DNA from: JBIQJD01 sp044507695
GTDB lineage: Bacteria; Bacteroidota; Ignavibacteria; Ignavibacteriales; Ignavibacteriaceae
DNA: 64,000 nucleotides
Assembly (NCBI GenBank): GCA_044507695.1
Contig: JBIQJD010000017.1
Coordinates: 1 to 64,000, forward strand
Reading direction: 5' to 3'
Of this stretch, positions 35,700-46,272 are shown one piece after another (the first letter of the stretch is position 1; every line of letters starts with the position of its first letter). A model generated the notes under the pieces. It did not search any database. It was not told where the DNA came from and saw only the letters and a list, made by a program, of their open reading frames with translations. The translations under genes were made by a program, and so were the position numbers.

Positions 35700-37007
35700 T
35701 CATCCATTTTCCGGGGGTGATGTTAGGTTGGTTGCGCTTTGCAGACCTTTTGCAATTTCCGGGATGATGCCGATTTTCTGGTAGATGGGGAGGACAATTT
35801 TTCTTAAATGCTTTAGTCTGCTGCCAAATATAATTCCTCCGAAGATGCAGCAGATACCGCCGATGATTAAAGTATTAGGTGCACCGATATGATCGGCGAT
35901 TGTACCTGCAAACAAGCTGCCGAATGTTGCCATTCCCATAAAGGACATTATGTAAAAGCTCATTACCCTGCCGCGCATTGCATCGGGTGCGATAGTCTGT
36001 AAAATTGTGTTGCTTGAAGCCATCTGCATCATCATTGTTGCACCGGTAAAGACGAGCATGATCATTGAGAAAATAAGATTTGTGGAAAGAGAGAAAATTA
36101 TCAATCCCGTGCCGAAAACTATTGCGGAGATTGTGATGACTTTTCCGAGTCCGAGCACTGTTTTACGGGATGCGAGATAGAGAGCGCCAATTAATGCACC
36201 AACGCCGACGGAGCCCATCAGGAAGCCGAGTGTGTTGGCTCCGCCGTTAAAAATTTTACTTGCAAAGACGGGCATTAAAATGGTGTAAGGCATTCCAACC
36301 ATACTTAATAACGCAATTAACAAAAGCAGTGCGCGTATTGGCGGGAAGCCGAATGCATATTTTACTCCTTCTTTTAGTTCGGTGAGAACTTTTACGGTTC
36401 TTAACTGTTTCTGAGCTGCGGAAATACGCATCATAAGTAATGCTGTTATAACAGCGGCGTAGCTGATTGTATCTATGAGGAAACACATTCCCTCTCCAAC
36501 TGCCGCAATTAATAATCCTGCTGCTGATGGTCCGATTAATCTTGCAGAATTAAAAACAGATGAGTTTAGAGCGATAGCGTTGCTGAGATCGGCTTTATCT
36601 TCCACGAGATCTACAATAAATGCCTGGCGTGCGGGCATATCAAAACCGTTTACAGCACCGGAAAATAAATTCAATACAATTACATGCCATACCTGGATTA
36701 TATTTGCAAAAACAAGAACCGTTAATGTTCCGGTTACAAGCATGAGCAGAACCTGTGTGCCAATTATTACTCTGTGCTTGTTCCATCTATCTATTAAAAC
36801 GCCGGCAAAAGGAGAGATTAGAAAAGCTGGCACCTGGCTTGCGAATCCTACAAGTCCTAATATAAAAGCCGAGCCTGTGAGCCTGTAAATAAGCCAGCTT
36901 AATGCAATCTGACGGATCCATGTACCTGTTAATGAAACAATCTGTCCGCTAAAAAATAAACGGTAGTTTCTATGTTTAAGTGCCCGGAGGAGAAGCTGTA
37001 ATTTCAT
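35700..37007 (-). CDS. MFS transporter, EntS/MFS_3-like exporter
   Basis: The 435 residues have twelve predicted membrane segments, starting with L-K-H-R-N-Y-R-L-F-F-S-G-Q and the W-I-R-Q-I-A-L-S-W-L segment typical of the MFS_3 group, followed by G-V-L-I-D-R-W-N-K-H-R (motif A type loop). This group exports small molecules such as siderophores or drugs. It is the last gene of a run from the PorU-like gene, nine bases after the outer-membrane protein gene, but its link to secretion is not obvious. Confidence 0.88.
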   Translation of the reverse strand: MKLQLLLRALKHRNYRLFFSGQIVSLTGTWIRQIALSWLIYRLTGSAFILGLVGFASQVPAFLISPFAGVLIDRWNKHRVIIGTQVLLMLVTGTLTVLVFANIIQVWHVIVLNLFSGAVNGFDMPARQAFIVDLVEDKADLSNAIALNSSVFNSARLIGPSAAGLLIAAVGEGMCFLIDTISYAAVITALLMMRISAAQKQLRTVKVLTELKEGVKYAFGFPPIRALLLLIALLSMVGMPYTILMPVFASKIFNGGANTLGFLMGSVGVGALIGALYLASRKTVLGLGKVITISAIVFGTGLIIFSLSTNLIFSMIMLVFTGATMMMQMASSNTILQTIAPDAMRGRVMSFYIMSFMGMATFGSLFAGTIADHIGAPNTLIIGGICCIFGGIIFGSRLKHLRKIVLPIYQKIGIIPEIAKGLQSATNLTSPPENG

Positions 37008-37016
37008 CTTTTGCTT

Positions 37017-38375
37017 TTATTGATTGCCGCTCCCGAAATCAAAGGGATAAATGAACGAGATTCTCGGCTCAATTCTTTTCTGCGGCTCATAAGAGATAAT
37101 GTTCTTATCCGGATCGCGCACCGGTGTGAACGTCCAGCTATAAACCAATGATACAAGGATGTACGGAATTGGTTTATATCCTACCTCTGTAAAAAGATAA
37201 GAACGATCATCCAAAGTAAATAAATCTTTTTCATCCTTAATGTTCACCTTATCATATCCTGCGCGCGCAACAAAGGAACCATCTTCGGGATTTATTTCTG
37301 TACTGAGATGAAGAATACCGCTGTCCGGATCTTTATCAAGCCGCTGGTAGCTTCCGATGATATCGAACAAGCCGAGTACATTTACCCCGAGTTCACCGTA
37401 GAAGCCGTTGCTGTTATCAACTGCGGCAGCAAGCTGCTGAACCTTGCTTCTTACAATGTTTGCTGAGGTATCAACAGAAAACCTGTTAAGTTCATACAGC
37501 GTATTGAAATAAGAAGGAATGTAATTATCGCCGTTAAATCTTCGTTCAAGTTTAGCGCTTGCGGTTACGAGTCCGAGTCCGCCAAAGTTCATCATTATAC
37601 CTGCGGCTGAACCGCTTCCGAAATTAATTATCTTGTTGAAATCATAATAAAGTTCAAGATTAAACATGCTTGTGCTTATTACGGGAAGACCAATATCAAA
37701 ACCGATAATATTTATTGCACCTTTATCTTCTGTTGGGATGAACCTGTTCTGCTGGTGATCATAGGTACCAGCAGTTACGCCGGCGTTTTCATTATAATCT
37801 GCGGCATATGTTACCCCAAGTTCAAGATTGCTGATGATTGGTATAGGTGCGGCATCTGTAAACTGAAGCGGCTTAACATATCCGCGTATGCCAAAAACGC
37901 TTGCTTCACTAAGCCTGCTGTAGATGGACTCAAAACCGAATTTGCCGAAATCAATATCGAGCACAACACCGTTGCTGCGGTTATCAAAACCGATGTTGTT
38001 ATTGTAGCGGTACATAATTGTACCATGCCCGATTGTGTACCAGTCAATTGCGCCGAGCTTGGCAAATACAGGATCGTTTTTCAACCCGTATCTAACATAG
38101 CGGATGATGCTGAGGTAATCTGCAAACTCGTTAAAGTTTTCCTTCCGGAGATTTCCTTCGGAATCAAAATCGAGTCTTAAATCCAGACCGACGCCAAAAT
38201 TCATGAATGATATTTCAGGTCTGAAGCGGAAAGAATAATAAAGATCACCGTCAATCCAGTTTAAGCCCAAACCGCCGGCAATTTCTCCCTGCCCCGGGCG
38301 CGGAAAACCGTTGTACTGTGAGTAAGAATTAACGCTAAGAAATATTAACGCTATTATTACGAAAAGTTTTTTCAT
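37017..38375 (-). CDS. Outer-membrane beta-barrel protein, unknown
   Basis: I start at the inner ATG (38375) because M-K-K-L-F-V-I-I-A begins the signal peptide (cut near S-Y-S-Q); the reading frame opens a few codons earlier. About 452 residues follow with alternating polar and aromatic strands, many G-Y, F-G and N-L-E-L turns, and an F at the end of the last strand pair (S-F-I-Y-P-F-D-F). It looks like a large barrel. It is encoded downstream of the PorU-like gene, where porV sits in Bacteroidetes, but it lacks the PorV N-terminal signature. Function unknown. Confidence 0.7.
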   Translation of the reverse strand: MKKLFVIIALIFLSVNSYSQYNGFPRPGQGEIAGGLGLNWIDGDLYYSFRFRPEISFMNFGVGLDLRLDFDSEGNLRKENFNEFADYLSIIRYVRYGLKNDPVFAKLGAIDWYTIGHGTIMYRYNNNIGFDNRSNGVVLDIDFGKFGFESIYSRLSEASVFGIRGYVKPLQFTDAAPIPIISNLELGVTYAADYNENAGVTAGTYDHQQNRFIPTEDKGAINIIGFDIGLPVISTSMFNLELYYDFNKIINFGSGSAAGIMMNFGGLGLVTASAKLERRFNGDNYIPSYFNTLYELNRFSVDTSANIVRSKVQQLAAAVDNSNGFYGELGVNVLGLFDIIGSYQRLDKDPDSGILHLSTEINPEDGSFVARAGYDKVNIKDEKDLFTLDDRSYLFTEVGYKPIPYILVSLVYSWTFTPVRDPDKNIISYEPQKRIEPRISFIYPFDFGSGNQ

Positions 38376-38430
38376 CTCACACATGAATTATTATTTATTA
38401 AATAAAATGATAAACAATTGATATGAAAAG

Positions 38431-39111
38431 CTACTTTAAATAAATCATCTTTTTGATTTGAAACAAATTACCTGTCTGCAATCTGCAGAATAAAATTCCG
38501 GACGGAAATGAAAATAGTGATTGATCAGGAGAAAAGTTAATGCTGTAATTCCCGGCAGAAAGTTCTTCGTCAATCAATACCTTTAGAATTTCTCCGCTAA
38601 GATTATATACAGATAATTTTACTTCTGTTTTTTCTTTAAGATAAAATGAAATTACGGTTGATGCATTAAAAGGATTGGGATAATTCTGATACAGATAAAA
38701 ACCGGACTGCGCGATTTCATCTTCTCTAACCGATGTAGTATTCTGAATAAATAAAGTATCCTCAAAAGAATATGTGAAATTTCCATCGGTATCAATCTGC
38801 TTAAGCCTGTAATAATAAATTCCATCATTAAGAGAAGCTGTATCTTCAAAAGAATAATCATGCGGTGAGAAAATTGTTCCATGCCCGGGAACGAAGCCGA
38901 TGCTTTGCCACAATCTTGATTCATCAGCGCGTTCAATATCAAAGCCATAGTTGTTAATTTCGGTTGCAGTGCCGAAGAGAAGAAGGACGGATGATTCGAG
39001 TTTATAGGCTTCAAAGTAAACAAGTTCAACGGGAAGTGTGAGAGAATCTTTTTGTGCAAATGCACTGCGGCAAAAAATGATGATAAGCAAAATGATTAAT
39101 GTTTTCAGCAA
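38431..39111 (-). CDS. Small T9SS-sorted protein
   Basis: The 226 residues have a signal peptide (ending S-A-F-A-Q), a short beta-sandwich with V-E-L-V-Y-F-E-A-Y (a type often found just before T9SS domains) and the C-terminal sorting domain (L-Y-Q-N-Y-P-N-P-F-N-A-S-T). There is almost no other domain, so the protein is little more than a sorting module. It lies 12 bases after the PorU-like gene in the same operon. Confidence 0.8.
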   Translation of the reverse strand: MLKTLIILLIIIFCRSAFAQKDSLTLPVELVYFEAYKLESSVLLLFGTATEINNYGFDIERADESRLWQSIGFVPGHGTIFSPHDYSFEDTASLNDGIYYYRLKQIDTDGNFTYSFEDTLFIQNTTSVREDEIAQSGFYLYQNYPNPFNASTVISFYLKEKTEVKLSVYNLSGEILKVLIDEELSAGNYSINFSPDQSLFSFPSGILFCRLQTGNLFQIKKMIYLK

Positions 39112-39123
39112 GACTTTCCTTCC

Positions 39124-42100
39124 CTATCTCACTCGTGCAAGTTTTGAAACAACTTCCCTTGTTTCATTCCCCTTCTTTAAAATGATTTTGTAAAGATAAA
39201 TGCCGTTACCGATTTCATCACCATCTTCATCTCTTCCGTTCCATTCAATTTTGTTCATATCAATATTTAATTCCGGTGATACTTTAACTATTTCTTTCAG
39301 AAGTCTGCCCGCAATAGAATATATTTTGATTTTTAATTCATCGGGAATTTGGGTAAGACGGAATGTAAAATTTGTTTTATCAGCAAAGGGATTCGGATAG
39401 TTATAAACTTCGAGAAGCTGTGTCTCATTTGAAACAAGAAAAGATTTCTGATAGCCGGGAGAAGTCTGGATTTGCCCGTTTACATCCTTGCCGAATATTC
39501 TCAGTGAGTATTCACCGCCAGGAAGTTTTGGTTTATAGTTGAAGGTGATTGTGCGGGTGGCGGAATCATGATCGATATTAAAATCAGAATAGTAGAGCTG
39601 CTGCTGGTTTAAATAAAATTCAACTGCTGTTGAATCGCTCACAGGGAACCATGCGGGATATTTGAAATCAATTTTTATATCGGGATTATCGGCGATATAA
39701 TCGCCGTCAATAATATCTTTTCCATCAAATAAAACATTAATAGTTGCATCGGAAACTGAAGTAACAGTTGTATCGGCTATAACTGTAAACGGAAGCTCAA
39801 ATATGTTGTTATCCTCAAACATTTCACCTATCGAGTTGGCAGCATCAATCGTGATTCGGAACGAAAAATTCCCTGTTCCGTCTGCTTGATTTGAAAAATA
39901 TTCTGCTTTGAATTTTTTACTTTCCACCGGTGCCAGCGCTGATATGAGAGAATCAAAAATCACTATTGATGTGTTTCCGGGTTTTCTGATTTCGGCAATA
40001 ACTATAAAATCATTTGCTGAATACTCACCGGCATTGAATACAGAGAAATCAAAGCTGATCTGTTCACCAGGAATTATTGAATCAGCACTTGCAGAAACAG
40101 CTTGGTAATTGGTTCCAAGCTCTGCAGGATTTTTATACTGCACGGATACTTCATTTAGTAAAGGTGAATCAGCCGTATCATTTTTTGCAAACTGAAATAA
40201 TAACTGCAGGTTCGGATAATCAGATGAGTTTATTGAGGATAAATCAATAATTGAATCAGCAGGAGTATTAAAGACTAATGTATCAACGTTGTTATCTTTT
40301 TTAATTCCTAAAACGGAAATATTCATTTCTGAATTAGCGGGAAGATCATAATTCATTTTTAACTGCTGCCATTCAGCAGAAGGTCCGATAACAGAGCTTA
40401 TAAATTCTCCATTATTCATCATACTTGAGAAGGCTGTATCAATCTGCACTCTTCCTTCATTCGGATTTGTAAATGCTTCGGGAACTGTTCCCGACACGGC
40501 GCCTTTCATACCAATTATTGCCCACGAACCTCTGAACGCGAGGCTGTCTATATAGATGCTTCCAAGCTCACGAATTTTATTTCGTAACGGAGCAGAGCTG
40601 ACTCTTCCTTCATCTGATACAGCAATAGCAACAAGATAATCATTGGAAAGAGTATCAATGAAATTTATGTAATTGTTCACTGCTTCTGTTCCGCCGCCAA
40701 GGAGATCAAAAATTTTATAACCGGCAAACTCAAGATTATGTTTATTGAACAGGCAAACATGATGCCCGCGCAGTGTATTTTCAGGAATAAAGTTCTGGGA
40801 GTTTACACTTATCACTGCTGATCTGCCGTCATTAAATCCTGCTGAGATTGCTGTTAAAAGTTTTTCAGCAGCTGATAATTTTATTCCACCGCCGTTATAA
40901 TTTACATTATTAGAAATTCCGGCTGAGAAGGTAAGACTATCATTCAGCAGATAATGTAATGGTTCATTAAGATATAAAGATTTACTGCTGCTGAAATTAT
41001 CTTCGTTCAATATTTTTGTTCTTATCCAGTACCGTTTATTTGAAGGAAGCTGGTTTAATGAAACTCTTGTAAAGAAACTATCCGGTTCAACAGGAATGGA
41101 AGTGTAGTTTGCAAATGATTCATCTTCACTTAACTGCACTTCAATTGTTTCACTTGATGGTTTTTGAACGGGATTAAAAATTATAAGTTCACTATCAAGC
41201 TGGTTTTCATAGTTGTAAACAAGATTGGTCTTAATTTTTGTGCCTGATACAAAAAAAGAAATTGATGTTTCATTATTCTCTTCGGATAATTCTTCAACTA
41301 AATTTTCAGGATCAAGAATTACTTTAAGATGATGCTCACCTGCTGAATTCTTAACTGGTAATTTTATTAGAACATTTTCTTCAAGCAGAGGGAATTCAAT
41401 CTTTTCTGTAAGCGAAAAGAATATTGAATCGCTGAACATATCTTCAACTTTAACAGTAATTGAATCACCTGTTATCAACCCATAATTAAAAACTGAAATG
41501 GTGATATCAATACTATCGAGATTATCGGTTGGAAACGCAGGAGAAAGTTCAACGCCTGAACCTGATATTGATAAATCAGCTTTGGATGGAAGCGGAAGGC
41601 TGATTACAGGATCACCAATTAAAGTATTGGTTAAGGTGAACAACTGATTCACTTCAGAACTTCCATAATTTGAAATCAATTCAAGCTTGGCTTTGTTAAG
41701 CGCCTCACTTACCTGAGTAACAGAATCCTTCAGAATATTTCTGTAAAAAATCTGCGGAACAGTAATAGAAGTACTCAGATAACCAAGAGAGGAATTTCCA
41801 ATGTATGCAATTGCCTGTCCGGCAGGATCAGCAACAAACAACTGGGAAAAAGAAACAACATCAGGTTCAGCAAATCTTGCAGTTGAGCAGCCAAAATCAG
41901 TAATGAGCGGGCTCCTGTTCCTGTTGTTTTTTAATTGGGATGGATCGATGATTGAATTATCCCATGTCTGCGTTCCGCTGTGCCCAAGGTAAGAAATAAA
42001 AACTGACCCGCTGTTTACAGCATCCTGAAATTCTTTTGGTGTAACAGGACCAAAGTTGGTCTGCGGATTTATTGTTTTATAGAAGTGATGATTTATTCCC

Positions 42101-44430
42101 CCAAGCGGAGCGGGTGCGGTGTAGTTATTTATTATGTAATCATTTACTGATTTTAATATGTAAAGCTCGCTTTGGTTTGTTCCGTTTCCACCTGAAAAAA
42201 ACAAAAATGTTTTATTCCATTCATCAAATTGATGTGTAAGATATGATGAATGTTTCTCCATATAATGCGCAAGCTCTTCTACATGATTGACCGGGAGTCT
42301 GCCAATTTTCATCTGCGGAATGTATGCGCCTGTTGAATCCCATGTAACAAACCAGTTATCACTTACTGAAGCGCCGAATGAAGGCACATAATTAAACGTT
42401 GGCTGCTCGCCGAGATAAATAGTTTTGTTGTGGTGATAATCGTATGTGGCAGCGCCTATAAGAAAAACATATTCGGGAAGCGGAGTCTGCCAGTAATTGT
42501 GAGTACTCTTCAAAAAATCTTTTATTGATTCGGGATTAAAGTACCCGTATGCGTATTCATCATAGATATCATCAACATCAATAACGGCTGTGCTTAAATT
42601 GTAAGAAGCAGAGATGAAGTTTGAATATTCTTCTGCTTTGGTTAAAAATCTTTTGTTTGTAATTATAAGATATTGAACAAGATTATCTGTGCTTCTCAGA
42701 TTTTTGAATTTCTTCTTATAATAAATAAAAGGCTTCTGAATTTTGGCTTCACCGGCAATAACAAATTTATCTGCTGCGGAGATTGAATCAACAAAGATTA
42801 TTTCGTCACTAATTTTTACTGCTGAATATTTTTTATACTGATTACCATATTTCCAGACTGAATATGAACTGCTGTTAAACCCGGTGATCTTTACATTATA
42901 CTTTTTAATTTCATTAAGATGCGGGAAGAAAAATTTTAAGGAATCATTTACCGCATGGAGATAACGGGGATATTCAATTTCATACCAGTCAAGAATGCAC
43001 GCATTTATTGAGGCATTAGTTGGATAAGAATTTACCTTTAAAGTGTTATTGCCGTTTATAAGAAAATCCGAATTTGAAATTCCGCTCAGAACTTTTTGCT
43101 GGTATTTATTTATATAACCGGAATCATAAGCTGTTGGATCTGAATTAATTTTTAGTGAAAGCAGATGCGCGTTCTGAGAAATGTTAGAAGCATAATCCTG
43201 GAGCTTTGTAAACAGTTTAACAGGCTTACCCGGAAAAACATCAGAAGCTGTGAAGGCAACATTCTTTGTACCTGTATTAAGATTGCCTTCCATCCATGTT
43301 TTATTGCCAACAAAGAAAGGCAATTCACGTTTAACCTGGTTCTGCATTGAATAATCAAACCAGTTATTTTTTTCAATGTGCACTATTTCGTAATAATAAT
43401 TTAATGTATCATTTGATAGATCAACTGTTTCACCGGAAACTTTAACGCGCGAACCATCTTCCCCGCCCCATGTAAGCCAGTAAGCTGTTGTATCGGTATA
43501 GCGCCCGGTATATTCGTTGTATGGTTCATTCTCATCATTAACCTCGCGGTGCTTACCGCCCATGTTTGCAATGCCTGCAAATTCAATGAAATCATTTTCA
43601 TCAAAAGAGCCGTCCTCTTCTCCTTCAACATAGATTGGAACCTGTTCTCCTTTATTTATCAGCTTAAATGATTTTGGATTTATGATTGAAGTGCTTACTC
43701 CAAATTCTTCCAGATCGTTTTTATACAACCTGAAAATGCCGTCCTTTGCAGTTCCTATTTTCAGATACTCTGCAGAGTAATCAATCCATGAATCAGTATC
43801 AGAAACTTCATACATAGGTTTCTGCTGAACTTTTGAGGCAAATTCACAATTAATTACAGCAGGATTTACTTCAGAAAGTTGTTGAGAGAATTGAACCAGC
43901 TTATCAAATTTTAATTCCAGTTTTAGTTGATTTATTTCTGTAGTGCTTCTTTTTTCATAATCATAAAAGATATTTTTAAGAGAAAGATGAAGGCAGTAAT
44001 TATTTCCTATCCAAAGGAATCCTTTCACCTTATAAAATTTATCATCCGGTTTGCCTGCAAAATCAGTCTGAGTATAATTGAACCGATTATTTTTTCTATC
44101 ATACAAAACAGCCGGATTAATTTCCGGAACAGCATTTATGTTATTACTGCCGGTAATTGTTAAATTAATCTGCGGATTGGAATTATAAGGAACGGCAATA
44201 AAAATTTCTTTTTGCGGAAGGATGAATTCACCGGGCTTTGATTCATCGAAGTAATTATCAAAAGTTATTACCTTGTTATGTTCACCTTCTGATATTTTAT
44301 AATTTTCTTTTTGAAACTGCAGTTCAAATGAATATGAATTATCATTGAATGATTCCCGTGTAATTTTAACCCGGGAGTAAATGCTGATAATAATTATGGA
44401 TGAAAGCAGCAGAGATTTAAACAAAAACAT
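39124..44430 (-). CDS. PorU-like C25 (gingipain-type) peptidase, T9SS sortase
   Basis: The 1768-residue protein starts with a signal segment (1-19). A C25 peptidase domain (about 560-950) carries the catalytic His in Y-L-G-H-S-G-T-Q-T-W (near 817) and Cys in D-F-G-C-S-T-A-R-F (near 846). After it come two CARDB-like adhesion domains (about 960-1060 and 1480-1580) and a C-terminal FlgD/T9SS-type domain (Y-N-Y-P-N-P-F-A-D-K-T). PorU cuts the sorting domain from T9SS cargo and links the rest to the surface. P. gingivalis PorU is near 1158 residues, so this one is much longer. Its start lies nine bases from the divergent GT26 gene. Confidence 0.85.
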   Translation of the reverse strand: MFLFKSLLLSSIIIISIYSRVKITRESFNDNSYSFELQFQKENYKISEGEHNKVITFDNYFDESKPGEFILPQKEIFIAVPYNSNPQINLTITGSNNINAVPEINPAVLYDRKNNRFNYTQTDFAGKPDDKFYKVKGFLWIGNNYCLHLSLKNIFYDYEKRSTTEINQLKLELKFDKLVQFSQQLSEVNPAVINCEFASKVQQKPMYEVSDTDSWIDYSAEYLKIGTAKDGIFRLYKNDLEEFGVSTSIINPKSFKLINKGEQVPIYVEGEEDGSFDENDFIEFAGIANMGGKHREVNDENEPYNEYTGRYTDTTAYWLTWGGEDGSRVKVSGETVDLSNDTLNYYYEIVHIEKNNWFDYSMQNQVKRELPFFVGNKTWMEGNLNTGTKNVAFTASDVFPGKPVKLFTKLQDYASNISQNAHLLSLKINSDPTAYDSGYINKYQQKVLSGISNSDFLINGNNTLKVNSYPTNASINACILDWYEIEYPRYLHAVNDSLKFFFPHLNEIKKYNVKITGFNSSSYSVWKYGNQYKKYSAVKISDEIIFVDSISAADKFVIAGEAKIQKPFIYYKKKFKNLRSTDNLVQYLIITNKRFLTKAEEYSNFISASYNLSTAVIDVDDIYDEYAYGYFNPESIKDFLKSTHNYWQTPLPEYVFLIGAATYDYHHNKTIYLGEQPTFNYVPSFGASVSDNWFVTWDSTGAYIPQMKIGRLPVNHVEELAHYMEKHSSYLTHQFDEWNKTFLFFSGGNGTNQSELYILKSVNDYIINNYTAPAPLGGINHHFYKTINPQTNFGPVTPKEFQDAVNSGSVFISYLGHSGTQTWDNSIIDPSQLKNNRNRSPLITDFGCSTARFAEPDVVSFSQLFVADPAGQAIAYIGNSSLGYLSTSITVPQIFYRNILKDSVTQVSEALNKAKLELISNYGSSEVNQLFTLTNTLIGDPVISLPLPSKADLSISGSGVELSPAFPTDNLDSIDITISVFNYGLITGDSITVKVEDMFSDSIFFSLTEKIEFPLLEENVLIKLPVKNSAGEHHLKVILDPENLVEELSEENNETSISFFVSGTKIKTNLVYNYENQLDSELIIFNPVQKPSSETIEVQLSEDESFANYTSIPVEPDSFFTRVSLNQLPSNKRYWIRTKILNEDNFSSSKSLYLNEPLHYLLNDSLTFSAGISNNVNYNGGGIKLSAAEKLLTAISAGFNDGRSAVISVNSQNFIPENTLRGHHVCLFNKHNLEFAGYKIFDLLGGGTEAVNNYINFIDTLSNDYLVAIAVSDEGRVSSAPLRNKIRELGSIYIDSLAFRGSWAIIGMKGAVSGTVPEAFTNPNEGRVQIDTAFSSMMNNGEFISSVIGPSAEWQQLKMNYDLPANSEMNISVLGIKKDNNVDTLVFNTPADSIIDLSSINSSDYPNLQLLFQFAKNDTADSPLLNEVSVQYKNPAELGTNYQAVSASADSIIPGEQISFDFSVFNAGEYSANDFIVIAEIRKPGNTSIVIFDSLISALAPVESKKFKAEYFSNQADGTGNFSFRITIDAANSIGEMFEDNNIFELPFTVIADTTVTSVSDATINVLFDGKDIIDGDYIADNPDIKIDFKYPAWFPVSDSTAVEFYLNQQQLYYSDFNIDHDSATRTITFNYKPKLPGGEYSLRIFGKDVNGQIQTSPGYQKSFLVSNETQLLEVYNYPNPFADKTNFTFRLTQIPDELKIKIYSIAGRLLKEIVKVSPELNIDMNKIEWNGRDEDGDEIGNGIYLYKIILKKGNETREVVSKLARVR

Positions 44431-44439
44431 TTAGGTAGT

Positions 44440-45195
44440 ATGGAATTATCTGATAGGGTAAATTATATATTAGGCATGAAAATAGCACCAGTAAATTATA
44501 AAATGCTTGTAAATATTATTAGAAAATCTATAGAGACGCGGGAAAGGCTTATCATTTATTATGCAAACTTTAACACGATTAACCTGATCAATAAAGACAA
44601 TTATCTTAAAGAAGTATTTGATGATTCTCATTTTGTTCATCCCGATGGAACCGGAATATGGCTGGCATCAAAATTCTTGTACAAGCATGATATACAAAAT
44701 TTTAACTGGACTGATAATGGATTAAAGTTTCTGAAAGAATGTGAATCAGAAGGATGGAAAATTTTTTTCCTGGGAGGCACTGACAAAATACTTAACAAAG
44801 CGGCTGATAATCTGCACAGGTTATTTCCCAACCTTAAGTTAGCAGGATATAAAAACGGATTTGATGATACAGAAAAAAGCGATTTGATTGATCAAATAAA
44901 TTCTGCCGGACCGGATATTCTTTGGGTTGGCATGGGAACACCAAAACAGGAATTGTGGATTCATGAAAATAAATTAAAACTCAATTGCACTGTTATACAG
45001 GCAGTTGGTGATTTTTTTACTTTTCTTGCAGGAGAAAAGAAACGCGGACCGAATATTTTCCGTAAGCTTGGTTTTGAATGGATTGTCCGGGTAATTCATA
45101 ACCCGGAGAGATATTTTATAAGATATTTTACCGGCATCCCAAAATTTCTTCTACTTGTTTTAAGAGAAAAGATTAAAACAGCAAAGCAAAGCTAA
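44440..45195 (+). CDS. WecG/TagA/CpsF-family glycosyltransferase (GT26)
   Basis: The 251 residues show the GT26 signature: H-P-D-G-T-G-I-W-L-A (near 67), F-F-L-G-G-T-D near 108, and W-V-G-M-G-T-P-K-Q-E-L-W-I near 165. These enzymes add N-acetylmannosamine-type or similar sugars to lipid-linked acceptors when cell-surface polysaccharide is built. It is the only plus-strand gene of this stretch and is divergent from the PorU-like gene, with only nine bases between start codons. It converges with the GT4 gene, nine bases between their ends. Confidence 0.92.
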   Translation: MELSDRVNYILGMKIAPVNYKMLVNIIRKSIETRERLIIYYANFNTINLINKDNYLKEVFDDSHFVHPDGTGIWLASKFLYKHDIQNFNWTDNGLKFLKECESEGWKIFFLGGTDKILNKAADNLHRLFPNLKLAGYKNGFDDTEKSDLIDQINSAGPDILWVGMGTPKQELWIHENKLKLNCTVIQAVGDFFTFLAGEKKRGPNIFRKLGFEWIVRVIHNPERYFIRYFTGIPKFLLLVLREKIKTAKQS

Positions 45196-45204
45196 CAGTT
45201 TATA

Positions 45205-46272
45205 TTACAGGATACTTTCAAAAAGATTTTTATATCCATTAAGTGCATTAGAAAAGGAATATTTATTCAGATTATAAAGATTCACATTCCCCATCTTTTT
45301 TCTTTCTGATTCTGAAAGACTGCTGAATTTATTTATACTTTCACAGATTGAATTAACTGTATTATCAAAGAAGATTACTCCATCTTCATTTAATATTTCT
45401 TTAAACACCCCAATATTGCTCGCAAGAATTGGTTTTGAAAAAGCAGATGCCTCAAGCAGCACAGAGCCAAAAGCCTCAAAATCTGATGGATAAATAACTG
45501 CTGCAGCACCGGCTAATAATTTAGATTTATCATTATCACTAACATAGCCAAGCAGTTTTATTTTTTTGTTGGATTTGACGAATGAAATTAATTCTTCAGG
45601 TATATTCTTTTCTGAAATTGTTAAGTACAATTCAAAATTATTATTCTCAATTTTATTAAATGCTTTTATCAGCAAATCTATTCTTTTATTCTTTTCAACC
45701 CGCCCAAGATAAAGTAAATAGTTCCCCGCCCTTATATCCGCAGGTTGATTCTCATATTCAATGTAGTGCGGAATTACAGCTATTTTATCATTCTTAACTT
45801 TAAATTCTTTTTGCCAGAATTCTCTTTCATAATTTGTAAAACAAATGATCTTATCAACCCTTCTTAACAAGGATGGCAGAATAATTTTTTCATATACCTT
45901 TTTTATCAGGAAATATTTGTTAGTATGAAATGTAAAATGCGGTGTTAAAATTATCTTTGCCTTCTTTTTCAATGAAGAAAAAAGAATTGTAAAATCGGAA
46001 TAGAATCGTCCGGCAAGATTAATACTAATAACATTATAATCATCTCTTAAATATTTAAATATACCGGGTGTAATATTATAAGGCGTAAATTGTTTCAGAA
46101 ATGAAACTTCAAGTTCAGCATGTTTTGAATCAACTTTTTCAGTCTTATAATCAGTGCTTAAGATTTTATAATCGATATTAAGCTGCTTATAAATTTTTAA
46201 TCTATCATGAACGAATTTCTCGAGTCCCCCGACAGAAGGATAAAAAGAACGTGTCAGTTCAAGTAGTCTCAT
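45205..46272 (-). CDS. Glycosyltransferase family 4
   Basis: The 355 residues have the GT-B fold pattern of GT4: F-Y-P-S-V-G-G-L-E-K-F-V near the start, Y-L-G-R-V-E-K-N-K-R-I-D-L-L-I-K-A near 190, and the donor-binding E-x7-E in P-S-D-F-E-A-F-G-S-V-L-L-E-A near 275. It transfers a sugar in polysaccharide assembly. Its start overlaps the end of the GT9 gene by 14 bases, so it is translated from the same message. Confidence 0.93.
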   Translation of the reverse strand: MRLLELTRSFYPSVGGLEKFVHDRLKIYKQLNIDYKILSTDYKTEKVDSKHAELEVSFLKQFTPYNITPGIFKYLRDDYNVISINLAGRFYSDFTILFSSLKKKAKIILTPHFTFHTNKYFLIKKVYEKIILPSLLRRVDKIICFTNYEREFWQKEFKVKNDKIAVIPHYIEYENQPADIRAGNYLLYLGRVEKNKRIDLLIKAFNKIENNNFELYLTISEKNIPEELISFVKSNKKIKLLGYVSDNDKSKLLAGAAAVIYPSDFEAFGSVLLEASAFSKPILASNIGVFKEILNEDGVIFFDNTVNSICESINKFSSLSESERKKMGNVNLYNLNKYSFSNALNGYKNLFESIL

